Shown one piece after another: positions 22,774 through 32,625 of a stretch of 64,000 nucleotides of DNA. Both the position numbers and the translations under genes were made by a program. This stretch comes from DDH964 sp963763205 (GTDB lineage: Bacteria > Desulfobacterota > Desulfuromonadia > Desulfuromonadales > DDH964), in NCBI GenBank assembly GCA_963763205.1, contig CAVXNQ010000005.1, forward strand, positions 1 to 64,000, in the 5' to 3' direction. The number at the start of each line of letters is the position of its first letter. Positions within the stretch are counted from its first letter, which is position 1. The notes beneath the pieces are model-generated. The model saw only the letters and a list, made by a program, of their open reading frames with translations. It did no database searches and had not been told where the DNA came from.

Positions 22774-23754
22774 TTAAACGTCCTGCCGTTGCGGCAGATC
22801 CCCCCCGGCGCCGCCTGGCGCGGCACCTGCGTCGCAGCCGCCTCCCCCTGCCGTCCCGTTTGCTCCCGGCTGGCGCTTCGCGGCTTCCGTGTCGCCGACC
22901 TGGCGATGCAACAGGCGATCCTTGCCGGCCCGCTTCGCCTGGCACATCAAGTCGTCGGCCGCCCGCACCATGGCGGCCAAATCGTTTTCGACCCTGGTGA
23001 AGGTCACCGCTCCGATGCTGCAGGTCACCGCCCACTCCTGGTCGTGCATTGCGGTCAACAGCTCCCGGCGCACCTTGCGCAGCGCCTCGCCGGCCTCGGC
23101 GTAACCTGTCTCCGGCAACAGCAGGACGAACTCGTCGCCACCGAGGCGGGCTGCCGTGTCGATGGTGCGCAGCAGCCGTTGCAGCTGTCCGCCAACGGTC
23201 TGCAGCAACCGGTCGCCGGCCGCGTGTCCCTGGGTGTCGTTGATCCTTTTGAAGTTGTCGAGGTCAAGGCAGGCGAGGGTAAACGGCCGCCGGTAGCGGA
23301 CGGCCCGCCGGGCCTCGTCCTCCAGGTGGCGGTAAAACATCCGCGCGTTCAGCAAACCGGTCAGGCTGTCGGTCTCGGCCAGCGACCGTTGCCGGGCCAA
23401 CAGACCTTTCACGCGCAACACCAGGTTGCCGGCGAGCAGAAAAAAACCGAGGCGCACCAGCATGTTCCAGTACGGAACCAGGGGCTGCTGGTAGCTGCGG
23501 TCGGTAATTTCAGCCACCATCCAGACGACAGCCGCCAGCAGCGCACAGCCGTAGGTTTCCGCCGGTCGTGCGTACCCGGCAAGCAGCAGCAGCGGCACGA
23601 GGTAGAAAATCGAAAAGGAAAGCTCCCCCCCGCTCCAGTGGTCGCAAAGGCCGAGCAGGAGGATGCAGGCCACCGCCATAGCCACCAGCAGCGGGCGGGG
23701 ACAGCCCCGCAGGAGCCGGTCGAGACCGGAGAGGATGCCCGGGCCAGGATTCAT
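22774..23754 (-). CDS. Membrane-bound diguanylate cyclase (GGDEF)
   Basis: Makes cyclic di-GMP from two GTP. About four membrane helices (residues 20-125: PLLVAMAVACILLLGLC, LSFSIFYLVPLLLLAGY, CALLAAVVWMVAEI, MLVRLGFFLLAGNLVL) lead to a GGDEF domain starting ETDSLTGLLNARMF. The active site is LGGDEFVLLLPE. An intact product-inhibition I-site (RTID) sits at the right distance before it. The last 35 residues are a glycine/alanine-rich tail of no known function. The ATG overlaps the stop of the pduO-like gene (ATGA), so the two are translationally coupled. Confidence 0.92.
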   Translation of the reverse strand: MNPGPGILSGLDRLLRGCPRPLLVAMAVACILLLGLCDHWSGGELSFSIFYLVPLLLLAGYARPAETYGCALLAAVVWMVAEITDRSYQQPLVPYWNMLVRLGFFLLAGNLVLRVKGLLARQRSLAETDSLTGLLNARMFYRHLEDEARRAVRYRRPFTLACLDLDNFKRINDTQGHAAGDRLLQTVGGQLQRLLRTIDTAARLGGDEFVLLLPETGYAEAGEALRKVRRELLTAMHDQEWAVTCSIGAVTFTRVENDLAAMVRAADDLMCQAKRAGKDRLLHRQVGDTEAAKRQPGANGTAGGGGCDAGAAPGGAGGDLPQRQDV

Positions 23755-24350
23755 TCGCGGCCCCCGGCGCCGCGGTAAGGCGTCCAGAGGATGTCGTCGC
23801 GACCGCCGGCATTGCACTGCCGGGCCCAGACGAAGAGCAGGTCGGAGAGGCGGTTGAGGTAGGTCAGGGCCTGCGGGTTGAAGGCGGCTGCGCCCCGCGA
23901 CTGCTCCGCGGCGCGGGCGTCGAGCAGGGTGCGTTCGGCCCGCCGGGATACCGCCCGCGCCAGGTGCAGGGTGGCGGCGGCCCGGCTGCCGCCGGGGAGG
24001 ATGAAGCTGGTGAGGGGAACCAGTTTAGCGGCGGCCGCGGCGATCAGCCCTTCCAGGCGCTGTACGTGGTCGGCGCCGATCCGCGGCAGGTGGGCCTCCT
24101 GCTGGCCAGCGGTCAGCGGGGTCGCGAGGTCAGCGCCGAGATCGAAGAGCTCCTGCTGCAGGCGGAGAATCTCCTCATCCAGGGGCTCCGGCAACACTTC
24201 CAGGCGCACCATGCCCAGCAGACAATTGACCTCATCGACGGTGCCGTAGGCGGCCACCCGCGGTGCGTTTTTGGGGACCCGGCTGCCGTCGGCCAGGCTG
24301 GTTTCCCCCTGGTCGCCGCCGCCGGTGGTGATGCGATCGAGTCGAACCAT
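23751..24350 (-). CDS. PduO-type cob(I)alamin adenosyltransferase
   Basis: Transfers the adenosyl group of ATP to cob(I)alamin to make coenzyme B12. The signatures are TTGGGDQGETSLADGSRVPK with AYGTVDEVNCLLG at the N-terminus. SRRAERTLLDA and YLNRLSDLLFVWAR follow in the C-terminal helices. The 199-residue length is usual for the family. It is followed with a 4-bp overlap by the diguanylate cyclase gene. Confidence 0.93.
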   Translation of the reverse strand: MVRLDRITTGGGDQGETSLADGSRVPKNAPRVAAYGTVDEVNCLLGMVRLEVLPEPLDEEILRLQQELFDLGADLATPLTAGQQEAHLPRIGADHVQRLEGLIAAAAAKLVPLTSFILPGGSRAAATLHLARAVSRRAERTLLDARAAEQSRGAAAFNPQALTYLNRLSDLLFVWARQCNAGGRDDILWTPYRGAGGRE

Positions 24351-24428
24351 CGTCTCCTCCCGGTTTCTGAACCCCGATTTTAGGTTACTATTAAGCATGA
24401 TATCTCCCATTTTCCCGTCCGCCCGATC

Positions 24429-25357
<929 letters not shown>

Positions 25358-25361
<4 letters not shown>

Positions 25362-26137
25362 AATCCCGTCCCTACATCCCCTGGCTCCCCTTCTATACCC
25401 TGCTGCAGAAAGAGGTGCGGCGTTTCTGGCGGGTGGCTTCGCAGACCCTGCTGACGCCGATCATCACCGCTTCCCTCTACCTCTTCGTGTTCGGCGCCAC
25501 CCTGGGGGAGCGAATCAGCGTCCTGCCCGGGTTCAGTTATGCCCAGTTCGTTATTCCCGGGCTGATCCTGATGGGGGTGATCAACAACTCCTTCGCCAAC
25601 ACCTCGTCGAGCCTGTTCATGTCCCGCTACCTGGGGAACATCGTCGATCTGCTGGTGACGCCGATCTCCCCGGCCCAGTTCATTCTAGCCTATACCCTGG
25701 CGGCCATGCTGCGCGGCCTGGCGGTGGGTCTGGCGACCTGGCTGATTTCGATCTTTTTCGCCGCCCTCCCCTGGGTCCACCCCTGGGCCGCCCTGGCCAT
25801 GGCCGCCATCGCCAGCCTGCTGTTCGCCCAGTTCGGGCTGATTGCCGCCATGTTCGCCCACAATTTCGATTCGCTGTCGATGTATGCCAATTTTATCATC
25901 CTGCCGCTGATCTACCTGGGCGGGGTTTTTTATCCGATTTCCATTCTCCCGGCCCACTGGGCCACCCTTTCCCACCTCAATCCCCTCTTCTATCTCATCG
26001 ACGGCTTCCGCCATGCCATTCTCGGGGTCGGCGACCTGTCGCTGGGCACCGCCTTTGCGACCAGCACCCTGATGGCGGTCGGGCTCTTCGCCTGGGCCGC
26101 CCTGCTCATCGGCCGCGGCTACCGGCTGCGCAGCTAA
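25358..26137 (+). CDS. ABC-2 type exporter permease
   Basis: The membrane partner of the preceding ATPase (259 residues), YadH-like. It begins with a cytoplasmic segment ending LLQKEVRRFWRVASQTLLTP, followed by six hydrophobic helices. Hallmarks are FVIPGLILMGVINNSFANTS, LAYTLAAMLRGLAVGLAT and the ABC-2 motif NFIILPLIYLGGVFYPIS, then HLNPLFYLIDGFRHAILG. The substrate is unknown. GTG 25358 is chosen for the 4-bp overlap with the ATPase gene and an AGGAG just before it. Confidence 0.92.
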
Positions 26138-26316
26138 GGTCCTGTCAGGAAATAACCGTTACATCTTGCATCTCATCTTCGGGCCATCTTTGGCCGGCGT
26201 TCAATCGCCATATCCTCAGCGTAGCCCTGCTACGCCTGCGGTTAGGCTCATTCGGTCCAACCAAATCTGACCCAAATCTGAGCGCCATATTGTCACACTT
26301 ATTTCCTGCCCGGCCC
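26138..26316. repeat. MITE-like element with terminal inverted repeats between convergent genes
   Basis: A 179-bp non-coding unit with terminal inverted repeats. The left end GTCCTGTCAGGAAATAA pairs with the reverse complement of the right end, sharing exactly AGGAAATAA (26147-26155 / 26299-26307) plus most of the flanking bases. Inside is a hairpin GCGTAG-CCCTG-CTACGC (about 26219-26235) and a smaller GGCC stem (26188-26201). It fills the whole gap between the ABC permease (plus) and EamA (minus) stops, and the EamA stop codon lies at its right edge. Confidence 0.65.
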
Positions 26317-27170
26317 TAAGCCAGCAGGATTAACCAGACCCCGGCCAGCATCAGCAGCACCGCCAACAGGCGCGGCCCCAGCCTTGGCTCGGCAAACAGC
26401 AACCGTCCCCAGAGCACGCTCAGCAGGGTGCTGCCGCGCTTGATGGCGATGACATAGGGCACCTGGGTGAGGCCAATGGCGGTCATCTGGCAGGCCAGGG
26501 TCAGCCCGCCGGCCAGGCCGGTGGCCAAAAGAGCCGGGCCGGGGAGGGGAGCCGCCGGACATTTGCGCCAGCCGAGAAACGGCAGCAGCCCCAGGGTGAT
26601 GACCAGGTCGACAGCCACCGCCCAGGCGAGGGGGGAGGAGCTGCGCACCCCGAGCTTGTCGATGTTAGCGGTGATGCTCCAGATCCCGGCGACCACCAGC
26701 ATGCTGCGCGCCCCGGGCCGGGTCAGCAGGTTGCGCAGGGCGGCAGTGGTTCCTCCCGGTCCCGGGCCGCGGTGCAGGGCGAAGGTCCCGGCAACCACCA
26801 GGATCACCCCCGCCAGCCCCGCCGGGGAGGGATATTCGTCGACCAGCAACGGGCTGGTCACCAGCAGCAGCGCCGGAGTCAGGTTGACCAGGGGTACGGT
26901 CAGCGCCAGCTCCCCGACAGCCAGCGCCCGCATGTAGAGAATGCTGGCGAGCAGATTGAGGCCACCGTCCAACGCCAGGGCCGGCCAGAATCCGGGCCCG
27001 AGTTGCGGCCAGCCGGCAGCGGCCAGCAGCGGCAGCAGGACCGGCAGGGCCAACAGCCGCCAGGCGAAGGCCGCCTGCACCGGATGGGCGCCCCGCAGCG
27101 CCAGCTTCCCGGTGGCGTCCTTGACCGACTCGAAAAACGCCGTGAGCAGAGCCAGGAACGTCCAGGACAT
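26316..27170 (-). CDS. EamA/DMT-superfamily transporter
   Basis: A ten-helix inner-membrane transporter of the drug/metabolite superfamily (284 residues). Both EamA repeats are present. The first includes AFFESVKDATGKLALRG and GELALTVPLVNLTPALLLVT. The second includes LVVAGIWSITANIDKLGVRS and ends LAVLLMLAGVWLILLA. The substrate cannot be predicted. ATG 27170 has GGAG 8 bases upstream. Confidence 0.88.
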   Translation of the reverse strand: MSWTFLALLTAFFESVKDATGKLALRGAHPVQAAFAWRLLALPVLLPLLAAAGWPQLGPGFWPALALDGGLNLLASILYMRALAVGELALTVPLVNLTPALLLVTSPLLVDEYPSPAGLAGVILVVAGTFALHRGPGPGGTTAALRNLLTRPGARSMLVVAGIWSITANIDKLGVRSSSPLAWAVAVDLVITLGLLPFLGWRKCPAAPLPGPALLATGLAGGLTLACQMTAIGLTQVPYVIAIKRGSTLLSVLWGRLLFAEPRLGPRLLAVLLMLAGVWLILLA

Positions 27171-27225
27171 GGTTCGTTCTCCGCGGGCTGTGAGCGCAAG
27201 AATACCATCCTCCCCGGTCCCCGGC

Positions 27226-27256
27226 AAAAAAAGCGCGGCCCCCGAAGGGGCCGCGC
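27226..27256 (-). terminator. Intrinsic terminator after the YfaZ-like gene
   Basis: On the minus strand GCGCGGCCCC, loop TTC, GGGGGCCGCGC, then TTTTTTTG. It is 25 bp past the stop at 27281. Confidence 0.9.
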
Positions 27257-27280
27257 CTGGAGTCAAGCTGAAGTTTTGCC

Positions 27281-27847
27281 TCAGAAGGTCGCCGCGAAAC
27301 CGAGGCGCACCGCCTCATCGATGGTCCAGGTATCCAAACGGCCAAAATCACTGCGGATGTTCTGATAACCGAGATAGACCTCGATTTTGGGGGTGACACG
27401 GTAACCGACCCGCACTGCGGTCTCCAGCAGGCCGTCCGAATCGAGCCCGGAAAAGATCTTCGGGGCCACGTAGAGTTTCGCACCGAAGACGACCCCGCCG
27501 AGGGCCGGCGGCGTATAGCTGGCCACCCCGCCGACAGCGGCAGCCAGGATATCCTGGCCCTGATCGGTGCGACCGCCGTACCCCTGGACGCCAACACCGA
27601 TCTCCAGACCGGGCACGTTGCCCGGTTCGCCGACGAATTCGACGCCGGCGGAGAGCAGCCGGGTATTTTCATCGCCATTGTAGAGGAAACGCGCCCCGAA
27701 CCTGGAGGCCCCCAGTTCATCGGCGACCAGCGGCTGGGTAAGGCCGACCTGCGCGCTGTCGTTGTCAAAGGAGAGATCGAACGAAGTGGCATGGGCGGTC
27801 CCGGCCATCAGCAGCACGAGGGCGAAAGCAGCGAGTTGTTTGCGCAT
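27281..27847 (-). CDS. YfaZ-like outer-membrane beta-barrel protein
   Basis: A 188-residue exported protein. The signal peptide MRKQLAAFALVLLMAGTAHA is followed by alternating beta-strand sequence with many Gly and aromatic residues (FGARFLYNGDENTRLLSAGV, GLEIGVGVQGYGG, VFGAKLYVAPKI). The last residue is Phe, as expected for a barrel inserted by BAM. The strand pattern and size fit the YfaZ family, a small putative porin. The function is not established. Confidence 0.75.
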   Translation of the reverse strand: MRKQLAAFALVLLMAGTAHATSFDLSFDNDSAQVGLTQPLVADELGASRFGARFLYNGDENTRLLSAGVEFVGEPGNVPGLEIGVGVQGYGGRTDQGQDILAAAVGGVASYTPPALGGVVFGAKLYVAPKIFSGLDSDGLLETAVRVGYRVTPKIEVYLGYQNIRSDFGRLDTWTIDEAVRLGFAATF

Positions 27848-27981
27848 GAAAATCCTCCTTGGTCGGCATTCTGCCCAGGGGGCAAAGACGGACGTGGAGA
27901 AGGAATATGCCACATTTGCGGCGGGGGGGCAAGGTCCGTTGCCGGCCAGCCGGCCTGAGTGGCCTTGGCGGGATGAACGCC

Positions 27982-28692
27982 TCAGATATCGATGACCCGG
28001 GAGAGGATATTCTTTTCCACCCGTCGGCCTTCGGCCTGGGCCATGCTCTGGATCAGCACCTGGCCGCCGATGCTGGCGGTCTTGCGCACCAGGTTGTCGG
28101 CCATCTCGCCGTCCTTTTTCTTGAAGGCCTCGATGATCTTCTTGTGCTCCTGGACGGAGATTTCCATCCGCCCCGGCAGCGACAGGGAAGCCAGGCGCAG
28201 CCGATTGAACTTGAGCATCATCTGGTTGATCAGTTCCTGCAGCTTTTCGTTCTCCGCGGCCTTGATGAAGAGTTCGTGAAATTCGTTGTGCACCCTGAAG
28301 AAGGTTTTCACATCCCCCTCGGCGGCCAGCTGGGCGAGGCGCTCATTGATCGCTTCGAGCTTTTCGATATCCTTGGCGGCCAGGTTCAGCGTTGCCATGC
28401 GGGCCGCGTAGCCCTCCAGGATGCTCTTGATGGCGTAGAACTCCTCCACCGCCCGCTCGGAGAGGGAGGTCACCACCGCCCCCTTGCGGGGAATGACGGT
28501 CAGATAGCCTTCCGATTCGAGCTGCCGGAACGCCTCCCGGATCGGGGTGCGACTGATGCCGAAACGTTCGGCCAGTTCGGGTTCGGCAACCTTTTCCCCG
28601 GGCTTGAGCTGCCCTTTGAGGATGGCTTCGCGGATCGTTTCGAGGATTTTTTCGCGGAGGGTCTGATGACGCTCGATCGGCTTTCTTTTCAC
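27982..28692 (-). CDS. GntR/FadR-family repressor (HgtR-like), autoregulated
   Basis: A 236-residue regulator with an N-terminal winged helix (TLREKILETIREAILKGQLK, LAERFGISRTPIREAFRQLE, GYLTVIPRKGAVV). The C-terminal FCD ligand-binding domain (residues 75-225) carries metal-site residues in FFRVHNEFHELFIKAAEN and VQEHKKIIEAFKKKDGE. Its promoter carries the palindrome TGTATACAGTATACA between -35 and -10. The same site lies before the ATP synthase operon. I recall that HgtR of Geobacter sulfurreducens is a GntR repressor of energy genes including ATP synthase, so this may be its counterpart. That identity is inference, and I leave the symbol empty. Confidence 0.88.
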   Translation of the reverse strand: MKRKPIERHQTLREKILETIREAILKGQLKPGEKVAEPELAERFGISRTPIREAFRQLESEGYLTVIPRKGAVVTSLSERAVEEFYAIKSILEGYAARMATLNLAAKDIEKLEAINERLAQLAAEGDVKTFFRVHNEFHELFIKAAENEKLQELINQMMLKFNRLRLASLSLPGRMEISVQEHKKIIEAFKKKDGEMADNLVRKTASIGGQVLIQSMAQAEGRRVEKNILSRVIDI

Positions 28693-28723
28693 GGGCAGGG
28701 CTCCATTGCACTGAATTTCGCAA

Positions 28724-28751
28724 ATTGTATACAGTATACATAGTTTGTCAA
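28724..28751 (-). promoter_or_regulatory. Promoter and palindromic operator of the GntR gene
   Basis: On the minus strand TTGACA (28751-28746), 16 bases, TACAAT (28729-28724). The perfect palindrome TGTATAC-A-GTATACA (28726-28740) fills the spacer and overlaps the -10, so a bound repressor would block RNA polymerase. Confidence 0.8.
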
Positions 28752-28851
28752 GACTTTTTCACCCCGATCCCGTGCCGCATATCACCAGAACTCCTTGCTT
28801 TTTGGCGTTTACGAGACTATCATCCCACTACCTCTGGGTCTCGGAGTGGTC

Positions 28852-29865
28852 ATGGATCCCATCCGCCATCTGCGCTTTTCCCTCTCCATCCTGGTCGGCG
28901 TCATCGCTCTGGGCACCTGCGGTTACATGTTCATCGAGGGGTGGTCCGGATTCGACGCGCTGTACATGACCGTCATCACCCTGGCGACGGTCGGCTTCAA
29001 GGAAGTTCACGACCTCTCCCCGCAGGGAAAGCTCTTCACCATCCTGCTCATCATCTTCGGCGCCGGGATTATCGCCTATGCCATAGGCAGCCTGATCCAG
29101 ATCATGGTCGAAGGCCAGCTGCGCCACATTCTGGGGAGGAAAAAATTGGAAAAACAGATCGACCGACTCAGCGGTCACTACATCGTCTGCGGTTACGGCC
29201 GCATCGGCACCCTGATCTGCCGGGAATTTCTGGCCAAACCGATTCCCTTCGTGGTCGTGGAAAAGGACCCGGCGCTGTGCGAGAAGCTCGGCAATGACGG
29301 GATTCTCTTCGTGCGCGGCGATGCCACCGACGACGAAACCCTGATGGCGGCCGGGATCCTGCGGGCCAAGGGACTGATCACGGCGGTCACTTCCGACACC
29401 GAAAACGTCTACATCACCCTGACCGCGCGGGGCCTCAACCCCGACATGTTCATCCTGGCCCGCTCCGGCGAGGAGGGCTCGGAGAAGAAGCTGCGCCGTG
29501 CCGGCGCCAGCAAGGTGATCTCCCCCTACACCATCGGCGCCTCGCGGATGGCCCAGGCGGTGCTGCGCCCATCGGTGGTCGACTTCATCGAAATCGCCAC
29601 CGCCGGCCGCAACCTCGAACTGCAGCTCGAGGAGATCCGCGTCACGCCCGATTCGGCACTCGCCGAAAAGTCCCTGGTCGATTCCGGGGTGCGCAAGGAT
29701 CTCGGCGTCATCATCGTCGGCATCAAGAAGCAGAATGGCCAGATGCTGTTCAACCCCGCCCCGGCGACGCCCATCCAGGGGGGCGATGTGCTGATCACCC
29801 TCGGCGAACCCAGCGCGATTCACGATCTCGAGCGGATCGCCACCCGCGAGGGCGGCCATGTCTGA
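28852..29865 (+). CDS. K+ channel with RCK (TrkA-N/TrkA-C) domains, GsuK-like
   Basis: A 337-residue ion channel of the MthK/GsuK type. Two membrane helices (LRFSLSILVGVIALGTCGYM and LFTILLIIFGAGIIAYAIGS) flank a pore loop with the selectivity filter TLATVGFKE. Here the filter is TVGF rather than TVGY. The RCK_N domain begins HYIVCGYGRIG (nucleotide-binding GxGxxG) and an RCK_C domain fills the last 90 residues. ATG 28852 follows GGAG. Its stop overlaps the next gene by 8 bp. Confidence 0.9.
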   Translation: MDPIRHLRFSLSILVGVIALGTCGYMFIEGWSGFDALYMTVITLATVGFKEVHDLSPQGKLFTILLIIFGAGIIAYAIGSLIQIMVEGQLRHILGRKKLEKQIDRLSGHYIVCGYGRIGTLICREFLAKPIPFVVVEKDPALCEKLGNDGILFVRGDATDDETLMAAGILRAKGLITAVTSDTENVYITLTARGLNPDMFILARSGEEGSEKKLRRAGASKVISPYTIGASRMAQAVLRPSVVDFIEIATAGRNLELQLEEIRVTPDSALAEKSLVDSGVRKDLGVIIVGIKKQNGQMLFNPAPATPIQGGDVLITLGEPSAIHDLERIATREGGHV

Positions 29866-30632
29866 ACGCCTCCACGTCCACCTCCCCTACCGCAACCTCG
29901 AAGCCGGACTGCCCCTGGTGCTGGACCAGGGCCTGCAGCCGGAAATCGCCTTTCGTGGACCCGATCTGGACGCGGCTTCTCTGCAGGAGCTGCGCGGCCT
30001 GGGCCGTCGGCTGGCCGGGGCCGGACTGGCGGTCACGGTTCACGGCCCATTTCACGACCTCAACCCCGGCGCCCTCGAACCACTGGTGTGGCAGGCGACT
30101 CGCCAGCGGTTCCTGCAGACCCTGGAGGCGGCCGCGGCGCTGGGGGCACGGCTGGTGGTCTTTCATCCCGGTTACGAACGCTGGAAATACGGGGGACAGG
30201 ATCACCTCTGGCTCGAACAGAATCTCCTGTTCTGGCCCCCGCTGCTGGTGGTGGCCCGCCAGGCCGGGATCAAAATCGCCGTCGAGAACATCTTCGAAAC
30301 CGTCCCGGCGACCCTCGTCGCCCTGTTCCAGGCCTTCCCGCAAGCCGATTTCGGCCACTGCTTCGATGTCGGCCACTGGCAGCCTGTTTGCCGACACCTC
30401 CCTCGCGGACTGGTTTGCGGCCCTCGGCCCGCGCCTGCTCCACCTGCACCTGCACGACAACCACGGCGCCGCCGATGACCATCTTCCCGTCGGCGAGGGG
30501 ATCATCGATTTCGCGGCGCTCTTTTCCCTGGTTCGCAACCTCCCCCGCACCCCGTCCATGACCCTGGAAGCGCACGACCAGGAGGCCCTGCAACGCTCAC
30601 TCGTCGCCGTCGCCCCCTTCCTCCGGCGCTGA
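29858..30632 (+). CDS. Sugar-phosphate isomerase/epimerase-like TIM-barrel protein, one frame break
   Basis: A member of the AP-endonuclease family 2 / xylose isomerase-like TIM barrels, about 258 residues when restored. Metal-site style motifs are VTVHGPFHDLNPG, VVFHPGYERWKYG, IAVENIFET, HCFDVGHWQ and, after a frame break near 30385, HLHLHDNHGAADDHLPVGEG and TLEAHDQEAL. The set of His, Glu and Asp residues expected for a divalent-metal isomerase is intact. The substrate is unknown. It is coupled to the K+ channel gene by an 8-bp overlap and ends 36 bp inside the convergent dinB gene. Confidence 0.85.
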
Positions 30633-31811
30633 AACCGGGGGTACCAGCAGGCTGGCCTGGCGGATCCGGCCCTGGCCGAAGCGCCGGTTAAGCTGGTCCA
30701 CGGCACGATCCAGAGCCCGGTGGCGCACGACCTGGTGCCGGTTCGCCGAACAGCTCCTGCTGACCGGTGCCGGTTTCGCCCCAGTCGGCCACCCCGACCC
30801 CGAGCAGGCGCACCGGCCGTCGCCCCGCCTCGGTTCTGGCCAGCAGCTCCTGCACGATCCGCAGCAGGGTGCCGCCATGATCGATCCCGGCCGCCAGGGT
30901 GCGGCTGCGGCTGACGGTGGTGAAGTCGTCGTAGCGGACCTTGAGGGTAACCTGGCGTCCGCGCAGGCCGTGGCGGCGCAACCGTGCCGCCACCCGTTGC
31001 ACCAGCGCGTGCAGTTCCCGCTGGATGGTAGCGAGATCGGTCAAATCCACGGCGAAGGTCTCCTCGTGGCTGACCGACTTGATTTCTCCTTCCGTCGCCA
31101 CCGGACGCCGATCATCGCCCCGCGCCAGGGCCAGCAGTCGGCTGCCGGCCCGCCCCAAACGGGCCACCAGACGCGCTTCGGGATAGTTCAGCAGATCGTT
31201 CACCGTCACGATCCCCAGCACGCGCAGCCGATCGGCGGTGGCCCCGCCGACGCCCCAGAGGTCGGCGACCGGCAACGGTCGCAGAAAGGCCGACGCCGCC
31301 TCGGGAAGGATTTGCAGCAGACCGTCCGGCTTGGCCTTCTGCGACGCCAGTTTGGCGAGGAACTTGTTCGGCGCAATGCCGATGCTCACCGCCAGGCCGA
31401 GCTCGTCGCGCACCCGGCTGCGGATCTGGGCGGCAATCTCCCGCGCCGGTGCCGAACAGCCTCTCGCAGCCGGTCACGTCGAGAAAGGCCTCGTCGATGG
31501 AGAGCGCCTCCACCCGGTCGGTAAAGGCGGCGAAGATCGCCATCACCGCCTTGGAGACCTCCCGGTAACGGCCCATGCGCACCGGTCTGACCACCGCCTG
31601 CGGGCAGAGGCGCAAGGCCACCGCCATCGGCTGCGCCGAATGGACGCCGAAGGCGCCGGGCCTCGTAGGAACAGGCGCTGACCACCCCGCGCCGCAGGTC
31701 GCCGCCGACAATTACCGGGCGCCCACGCAGGTCCGGGTCGTCGTGCTGTTCCACCGAGGCGTAGAAGGCGTCCATGTCGGCATGCAGGATTTGTCGGTGG
31801 TTTCCGTCCAT
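30597..31811 (-). CDS. dinB: DNA polymerase IV (DinB, Y-family), frame-broken
   Basis: The error-prone lesion-bypass polymerase. The N-terminus gives ILHADMDAFYASVEQHDDPD, with the first catalytic Asp, then VVSACSYEAR. After a break near 31665 comes GVHSAQPMAVALRLCPQA and the catalytic SIDEAFLDVTG. After a break near 31450 comes GIAPNKFLAKLASQKAKPDG and the little-finger domain (KSVSHEETFAVDLTD, QVTLKVRYDDFTTVSRS). A third break near 30740 leads to LNRRFGQGRIRQASL, and the stop lies at 30597. Restored length is about 405. The start could also be GTG 31826. Confidence 0.92.
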
Positions 31812-31834
31812 CGTCGGGTCCGTCACCCGCCCGC

Positions 31835-31863
31835 TTGACCTTTGCGGCGGTGCATGCTAGAAA
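31835..31863 (+). promoter_or_regulatory. Promoter of the second GntR gene with GGT-CTT-ACC site
   Basis: TTGACC (31835-31840), 17 bases, TAGAAA (31858-31863). Just downstream GGTCTTACC (31866-31874) matches the GGT-N3-ACC core recognised by FadR/PdhR-type GntR regulators and may be an autoregulatory operator. Confidence 0.5.
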
Positions 31864-31895
31864 CCGGTCTTACCATTCTACCGTGGAGCAAAGGC

Positions 31896-32625
31896 ATGAC
31901 CGTCGTCTTTCAACCGATTCGTCCAAAGAAGATCTCCGAAGAGATCGTCGAACAGATTCGCGCCATGATTTCCCAGGGGGAGCTCAAGCCCGGGGACCGC
32001 ATCCCCTCCGAGCGGGAGTTGGCCGCGATGCTCGGCGTGAGCCGTCCCTCGGTCCGGGAAGCGATCATGGTCCTCGACGCCATGGGCCTGGTCGAGGCCC
32101 GCCAGGGGGGGGAACCTATGTCCGGTCCCTGGCCGAAACCTCCCTTGCCGATCCCCTGTCGCAGATGGTCGATGCCGATCCGCGGCTCCTGCCGGCCCTG
32201 GTCGAGGTCCGCAAGGGACTGGAAAGCTGGTCGGCCTGCCTCGCCGCCCAACGCGCCGACGAAGGGGACCTGAGCCGGCTGCAGCGAACTGGATGCGAGA
32301 ATGACCCAGCTTGCCGCCAAGGGGGTCTGGGATGCGGATCTCGACGCCCGGTTTCACGCGGCGATCAGCGCCGCCTCCCATAATACCCTGCAGGTCCATG
32401 TCCTGACCAGCATCCATGCGCTCTACTACGCATCGCTGCGCCTCTCCTTGGTCGATTTCAATCAGCGTGAAGGGGATGCCCAGCTCCTTTACCGCCAGCA
32501 CCATGCCATCTTTCGAGGCGATCGCCGACCACGATCCGGAACGGGCCCGCTTGGCCATGCTCGAGCACCTTTCCGTCGTCGATGTCAAGATCGACAAAAT
32601 TCTCAATGCCGGCAGCCCTTCCTGA
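31896..32625 (+). CDS. GntR/FadR-family regulator (PdhR/LldR type), frame-broken
   Basis: A winged-helix regulator that begins MTVVFQPIRPKKISEEIVEQ, continues GELKPGDRIPSERELAAMLG and SRPSVREAIMVLDAMGLVEA, and ends the DNA-binding domain with ARQGGGTYVRSL. The FCD domain follows (ALVEVRKGLESWSACLAAQR, LDARFHAAISAASHNTL, LYRQHHAIFEAI, ARLAMLEHLSVVDVKI). Frame breaks lie near 32110 (in a run of eight G), 32290 and 32510. Restored length is about 243. The DNA-binding half resembles PdhR/LldR, so a carboxylic acid such as pyruvate or lactate is a plausible ligand; this is inference. ATG 31896 has GGAG 7 bases upstream. Confidence 0.85.

Noticed and set aside
32110..32600. The second GntR gene as a true pseudogene
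   Set aside because: All FCD-domain segments are present in order in neighbouring frames and the DNA-binding domain is intact, the same pattern as in essential genes nearby.
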